Source: Clostridia bacterium
Lineage (GTDB): Bacteria; Bacillota; Clostridia; Oscillospirales; Acutalibacteraceae
DNA length: 34,861 nt
Reading direction: 5' to 3'
Assembly: GCA_017623575.1 (NCBI GenBank)
Contig: JAGAOS010000025.1
Coordinates: 1 to 34,861 of the forward strand
Within the stretch, counting starts at the first letter, position 1. The number at the start of each line of letters is the position of its first letter. Made by a program: the position numbers and the translations under genes. Under the pieces are notes generated by a model. It searched no databases and was not told where the DNA came from. It saw nothing but the letters and a program-made list of their open reading frames with translations. This document shows, one piece after another, positions 31,618 through 34,861 of the stretch.

Positions 31618-31848
31618 ATGGTTTTAGAAAAAATTAAAGAGATTTTGGCAGAGCAGTTTGATATTGATGATATTTCCACACTTACTGAAAATACAAATAT
31701 TCAGGATGATTTAGGCGCAGATAGCTTAGATGTTGTTGAGGTTTTAATGTCCATTGAGGATGAGTTTAAGGTTGAAATTCCCGATGAGGAGATTGAAAAC
31801 ATAAAAACAATAGGCGAGCTTACCGCTTATATTGAAAACAATCAGTAA
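31618..31848 (+). CDS. acpP: Acyl carrier protein
   Basis: Carries fatty-acyl chains on a phosphopantetheine arm. The 76-residue acidic protein has the modification site GADSLDVVEV with Ser36, and IPDEEIENIKTIGE in the third helix. ATG 31618 follows a perfect GGAGGT (31604-31609); an upstream in-frame reading has no ribosome site. It is a single-gene unit between its own promoter and terminator, away from any fab or plsX gene in this window, which is not the commonest setting. Confidence 0.96.
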   Translation: MVLEKIKEILAEQFDIDDISTLTENTNIQDDLGADSLDVVEVLMSIEDEFKVEIPDEEIENIKTIGELTAYIENNQ

Positions 31849-31868
31849 TTTAAATTTTTAAAAATTTT

Positions 31869-31903
31869 ACCACCCCATAGTTTTGGCTATGGGGTGGTTT
31901 TTT
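31869..31903. terminator. Intrinsic terminator between acpP and the convergent kinase gene
   Basis: A perfect 12-bp stem ACCACCCCATAG / CTATGGGGTGGT (31869-31880 with 31887-31898), six-base loop and a T-run on the plus strand. It serves acpP. On the other strand the T-run starts a few bases later, so it may also stop the kinase transcript. Confidence 0.93.
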
Positions 31904-31905
31904 GA

Positions 31906-33222
31906 TTATATATTGCAGTTAAATTCTGCATAAACGCGGCAACAAAAATAATTATCCTCTTCATAGAAATCGACAAATCCGTTATGGTGTTGTGCAATAT
32001 CTTTTATAATGCGGATTCCATATCCATGCTCTAAGCCGTTTTTATTAGTATTTAATGCGGGATTATCTTTTAAGATTGATTTTTCTATTTTATTTTTAAT
32101 AGCAATAATTAAAAAATTGTTTTCTCTGGCAATATACAAAGATATATATCGTTCAGTGCATTTTTCGCAGGATTCAATGGCATTATCCAGCATATTACCA
32201 AGTAGATTACACAGATCCCAATTATCTACATTCCCGATATCGGAAATAGTATTTATTTTTATTTCTATATTTTTGGCGGTAGCATCCGATAATTTTAAGT
32301 TTATAATGGCATTTACATATTCATTATCTGTGACAATAAATCTGGCTGTTTCTTTTTGTTTTTGAAAGTACTGAGAAATATATTCATTTGCTTCGGGTAT
32401 TTTATTGTCGTTCAACAGATTGTGAACAATTTTAAGGATATTAGAAAAATCGTGTCGTGTTTTTCGCAATTTTGTGTACTGATTTTTAATTTCTTCAATT
32501 GATTTTGCTTGCAAATTATACTGCTGTTTAAGCAATATATGCTCTGTTTCGATTCTGTTTTTATTACTTAATTTTATTAACAAAAAATATACCGTTGAAA
32601 CGATTACTATTAACAAAAAGATAGCAATAGCAATAAATTGCCTGATTATTTGTGAGGCGCCTAAAAAAATTGCTCCGTATAAAAAAGCAAAATCAAGAAC
32701 TGAAAGTGATAATACTGAACATATTAGCAACCATTCAGACTTATTAAGCGAAATATCGTTTTTTGTAAATAAAGTTTGTATTAATAAAAGTATAATTACT
32801 AAAATAATATTCACAATGATTACAATTGTAAATCTTGCTAAATCTTGTTTTGAAAGAATATCCACTATAGGAATATCAAAAACAACTCCCGAAAACTGTA
32901 CGACTATAACATTAGAAAAGGCTAAGCAACTTGTTGGTATGACTGCTAAAAGTATTTTTTTAAATATATTACCATAATGACAAAATAAAAGAAAAAAGAA
33001 AAATACACCCGTATAAGCGAAAATTCCAATTCCCTCAAAGTATGATATATAGTTCATTAATGTAACAACTGCAAAATACGAAAAACTGCACAACCAAAAA
33101 CAAATTAAACTTTTGGTTTTAGATATTTTTGATTCTGCAGTTTTCCAAATAAAACTGGAGCAAACTACACCTTGAAATAAATTTATAAATAGTTCAAAAC
33201 ACAACCAAAAAACTTTCAACAT
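31906..33222 (-). CDS. AgrC-like sensor histidine kinase (GHKL)
   Basis: A 438-residue membrane kinase. About the first 215 residues are six or so hydrophobic segments, typical of peptide-sensing AgrC/ComD-type kinases. A coiled linker (about 222-252) leads to the phospho-acceptor box RHDFSNIL (His257), then the GHKL ATPase with NLLGNMLDNAIES (N box) and LEHGYGIRIIKDI (G box). It begins within the last bases of the regulator gene (overlap 33216-33222), so the two are coupled. Strongly AT-rich compared with the aro operon. Ligand unknown; a cyclic peptide made with the AgrB encoded nearby is the simplest guess. Confidence 0.88.
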   Translation of the reverse strand: MLKVFWLCFELFINLFQGVVCSSFIWKTAESKISKTKSLICFWLCSFSYFAVVTLMNYISYFEGIGIFAYTGVFFFFLLFCHYGNIFKKILLAVIPTSCLAFSNVIVVQFSGVVFDIPIVDILSKQDLARFTIVIIVNIILVIILLLIQTLFTKNDISLNKSEWLLICSVLSLSVLDFAFLYGAIFLGASQIIRQFIAIAIFLLIVIVSTVYFLLIKLSNKNRIETEHILLKQQYNLQAKSIEEIKNQYTKLRKTRHDFSNILKIVHNLLNDNKIPEANEYISQYFQKQKETARFIVTDNEYVNAIINLKLSDATAKNIEIKINTISDIGNVDNWDLCNLLGNMLDNAIESCEKCTERYISLYIARENNFLIIAIKNKIEKSILKDNPALNTNKNGLEHGYGIRIIKDIAQHHNGFVDFYEEDNYFCCRVYAEFNCNI

Positions 33223-33956
33223 AAAATGGTACCTCTCTTAAAGAGTCTATATTCTTTTAAAAATTCAGCCTTAAAGGATTTACTTATGGGAAGTATTTTT
33301 TCATCAGATAAAAATATTTTATCAGCATTTAAATCAACTTTGACTATGTGATTCATATTAACTAAAAATCTTTGATGTGATTGAACAAAAAACATAGAAG
33401 ACAGTTCTTTTTTCTTCTGAGCAATGGTAGTTCGTTCTTTAAGAGGGTGGTCTGTACAGGTTAAATAATAGATAATATAGTGCTTTTCGCTTTTTATATA
33501 CAGTATATCCTCTGTAAAAAGTTCAAATATTCCTTGCTCACAGATATTTACATTTATTTTGAAATTGATTTTAAAGATATTGACAATTTTTTTGCAAAGA
33601 TGTTGAATATCCTTTATCATCACATCTTCAGAGCCTTTTTTAATAAAATAAAATGGTTGATATTCAAAACTTTCGTATACCAGATCATACATGGCAGAAA
33701 TGAAGATTATTTTAGTTTTTTGGTTGGGAGTATTGCAGATTTTTTTGGCTATATCAAAGCCGCTTAAACAGGGCATATCTATATCCAAAAAAACAACATC
33801 AAAATTCCCAAAAGTCATATATTCAGCCATTTTTAGGGGGTCATAAAAAACAAAAAATTCTACTGATTTACATAATTCTTTAAATGAGTTGTCTAAAATC
33901 GAATGTAAATAATCAGCAAAAAATTTTTCATCATCGCAAATTGCAATTTTAATCAT
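33216..33956 (-). CDS. AgrA-like LytTR response regulator
   Basis: A 246-residue transcription factor: an N-terminal receiver (acidic pocket Asp8/Asp9, phospho-acceptor Asp58 in FLDID, conserved Lys near 106) and a C-terminal LytTR DNA-binding domain (about 140-240) with EDILYIKSEKHYI and FFVQSHQRFLVNMNHI. Domain order matches AgrA and related regulators. ATG 33956 has GGAGGG. It overlaps the kinase gene downstream and is divergent from agrB. LytTR proteins bind pairs of 9-base direct repeats; candidate sites lie at 34082-34110. Confidence 0.9.
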   Translation of the reverse strand: MIKIAICDDEKFFADYLHSILDNSFKELCKSVEFFVFYDPLKMAEYMTFGNFDVVFLDIDMPCLSGFDIAKKICNTPNQKTKIIFISAMYDLVYESFEYQPFYFIKKGSEDVMIKDIQHLCKKIVNIFKINFKINVNICEQGIFELFTEDILYIKSEKHYIIYYLTCTDHPLKERTTIAQKKKELSSMFFVQSHQRFLVNMNHIVKVDLNADKIFLSDEKILPISKSFKAEFLKEYRLFKRGTILC

Positions 33957-33998
33957 TTTGCCCTCCGGAAATTTTTTCTAGTTTAATGAACTATAATT

Positions 33999-34027
33999 AT
34001 TATAACGGCTTTTGGCTGTAAAGTAAA
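33999..34027 (-). promoter_or_regulatory. Promoter of the regulator-kinase operon
   Basis: On the minus strand TTTACT (34027-34022), a 17-base spacer and TATAAT (34004-33999), about 45 bases upstream of the regulator ATG. Confidence 0.65.
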
Positions 34028-34081
34028 TAAGTTTTTTAAAATCAGAATTCACCGTCAAAATCAACAAAGTTTTTTCCAAAT

Positions 34082-34115
34082 TTGCCAAAACGGAACCATA
34101 CTTGCCAAATGGCAA
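34082..34115. promoter_or_regulatory. Direct/inverted TTGCC repeats, candidate LytTR binding site
   Basis: TTGCCAAA occurs at 34082-34089 and 34102-34109, a 20-base period. The second copy continues into GGCAA, forming TTGCC-AAAT-GGCAA. Paired repeats about two helical turns apart in the divergent regulator/agrB region are what LytTR activators use, and they end about 15 bases before a possible agrB -35. The sequence itself differs from the Staphylococcus AgrA site. Confidence 0.45.
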
Positions 34116-34124
34116 AATTGGCTC

Positions 34125-34152
34125 TTGAAATCCCCCAAAAACCATATATACT
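34125..34152 (+). promoter_or_regulatory. Possible agrB promoter
   Basis: TTGAAA (34125-34130), a 16-base spacer and TATACT (34147-34152). It would start transcription only about 13 bases before the TTG start, leaving barely enough room for the AGGGGGT ribosome site, so the exact promoter is uncertain. Confidence 0.35.
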
Positions 34153-34171
34153 GACGGTAGGGGGTGTAGCT

Positions 34172-34753
34172 TTGATTGAATTTTTTTCAAAAATAATTTT
34201 GCGTTATATATGCAATAAAAAGGTTATAAATGAAGAAGAAATTGAACTTTATAAATACGGAATTGAAATAACTCTATCCTCGTTACTGAATATAATTTTA
34301 ATACTATTAATTTCACTAATAACCAACACATTTTATTTGGGCATAACATTTTTAACTGTATTTATCTCTGTGAGAAAATACACAGGTGGATTTCACGCCA
34401 ATACATATTTAACCTGTAATTTTACTTTTGTATGTTGCTACCTTACTGTTGTTGCATTTACAAAACAGGAGCTTATAAAAAGTGGTTATCTTCATATTCT
34501 AATTAGTCTGTTATGTATTTTGGTTATATTACTTTTATGTCCTATAGAAAACAAAAATAAAAAGATATCCAATAAAAAGAAAATGAAATTGATTGCTATT
34601 ATTTCTTATTTGTTTTGGAGTGTTTTTAGCCTTATTTTTATTTTCATAAACCCTATATTATCAAACGGAATATTATTTACCCTGTATTTAATTACAGGAC
34701 TTGTGATAATAGGATTTATTAAAGAAAGACTAACTATTAAAAGTCAAGTCTAA
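34172..34753 (+). CDS. agrB: AgrB-like peptide-processing membrane endopeptidase
   Basis: AgrB cleaves and cyclises the AgrD precursor at the membrane. Seen: EEEIELYKYGIEITLSSL near the N-terminus, then VRKYTGGFHANTYLTCN, with His75 and Cys82 spaced exactly as the catalytic His77/Cys84 of Staphylococcus AgrB, and several hydrophobic segments after it. TTG 34172 is chosen because AGGGGGT (34159-34165) is properly spaced and the resulting 193 residues match AgrB length; the open frame from 34082 runs through the repeat region. The gene is divergent from its two-component system. No AgrD ORF with a ribosome site follows in the remaining 108 bases. Confidence 0.88.
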   Translation: MIEFFSKIILRYICNKKVINEEEIELYKYGIEITLSSLLNIILILLISLITNTFYLGITFLTVFISVRKYTGGFHANTYLTCNFTFVCCYLTVVAFTKQELIKSGYLHILISLLCILVILLLCPIENKNKKISNKKKMKLIAIISYLFWSVFSLIFIFINPILSNGILFTLYLITGLVIIGFIKERLTIKSQV

Positions 34754-34773
34754 AAATTAAAAAATGTTGTGAA

Positions 34774-34861
34774 TTGTATGACGGCAAAAAAGGCATAACA
34801 AAACAGACGTCAAAGACGCCGAATTTCAAACAATTAGGAAAATCAGGTTTTTGCTATGTAA
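34774..34861 (+). other. Open frame running off the right edge, unassigned
   Basis: From a TTG at 34774 (the frame also stays open further upstream) a reading frame stays open to the window end, giving MYDGKKGITKQTSKTPNFKQ and on to CYV. There is no ribosome site, and the sequence does not look like an AgrD precursor (no amphipathic leader, no acidic tail yet visible). It could be the start of a small gene, a remnant or non-coding DNA. Confidence 0.15.

Noticed and set aside
34082-34171. N-terminal extension of AgrB
   Set aside because: It covers the TTGCC repeats and possible promoter, and TTG 34172 has a strong ribosome site and gives the normal family length.
33978-34190. Minus-strand 70-residue ORF as a possible AgrD
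   Set aside because: It runs through the agrB control region and the regulator promoter, has no ribosome site, and lacks AgrD features (leader helix, Cys/Ser ring region, acidic tail).
1-34861. CRISPR arrays, tRNA or rRNA genes, riboswitches, insertion sequences
   Set aside because: No regularly spaced repeats, conserved RNA cores or transposase sequences were recognised by eye. Short or diverged RNA genes could still be missed without a covariance-model search.

Overview
The window looks like the replication-origin region of a low-GC, Gram-positive chromosome, most likely a gut-type member of the Clostridia (Oscillospirales/Ruminococcaceae-like). The evidence is the dnaA-dnaN-yaaA-recF-remB-gyrB-gyrA block, a Firmicutes-type parS palindrome beside parA/parB, a SpoVAE homologue, frequent TTG/GTG starts with strong Shine-Dalgarno sequences, and an Agr-type peptide-signalling locus. 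This assignment rests on gene content and order only. I saw no rRNA or tRNA gene, CRISPR array, transposase or integrase.

Layout. 1-3.0 kb (+ strand): an FHA-SEDS peptidoglycan polymerase and its partner class B penicillin-binding protein. About 3.0-3.2 kb: a GC-rich inverted-repeat element and a bidirectional terminator. 3.2-13.8 kb (- strand): dnaA, dnaN, yaaA, recF, remB, gyrB, gyrA, then a CPBP membrane protease and tadA. The dnaA-dnaN gap (12.2-12.5 kb) is AT-rich, carries DnaA boxes and is the probable oriC. 14.0-15.7 kb (+ strand): a short QueG-like epoxyqueuosine reductase and a divergent ParB paralogue, the second behind a near-consensus promoter with repeat operators. 15.75-21.4 kb (- strand): parA-parB-mnmE-mnmG-rsmG. 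21.6-22.0 kb: spoVAE, bracketed by two parS sites. 22.1-23.9 kb: a GNAT protein and a DUF2156 protein. 24.0-31.4 kb (- strand): aroE-aroK-aroF-aroB-aroA-aroC-pheA-mscL, a nearly complete shikimate/phenylalanine operon. 31.6-31.85 kb (+ strand): acpP, divergent from aroE. 31.9-34.75 kb: an AT-rich signalling locus with an AgrC-like kinase, an AgrA-like LytTR regulator and a divergent AgrB.

How the genes work together. The dnaA block initiates and services replication. ParA/ParB and the two parS sites, about 8-9 kb from the putative origin, segregate it. mnmE/mnmG (tRNA wobble modification), rsmG (16S methylation), queG (queuosine) and tadA (inosine-34) form a translation-fidelity theme. The aro operon makes chorismate and then prephenate/phenylpyruvate; 3-dehydroquinate dehydratase is the one shikimate enzyme not in the window. 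The agr-like locus probably senses a cyclic peptide, but no AgrD precursor is visible.

Two departures from the usual Firmicutes origin stand out. The rpmH-rnpA-yidC-jag cluster expected beside dnaA is absent. Genes to the right of the putative oriC, including parAB and the aro operon, point towards it rather than away. No gene-free stretch exceeds 300 bases; the longest is the oriC gap.
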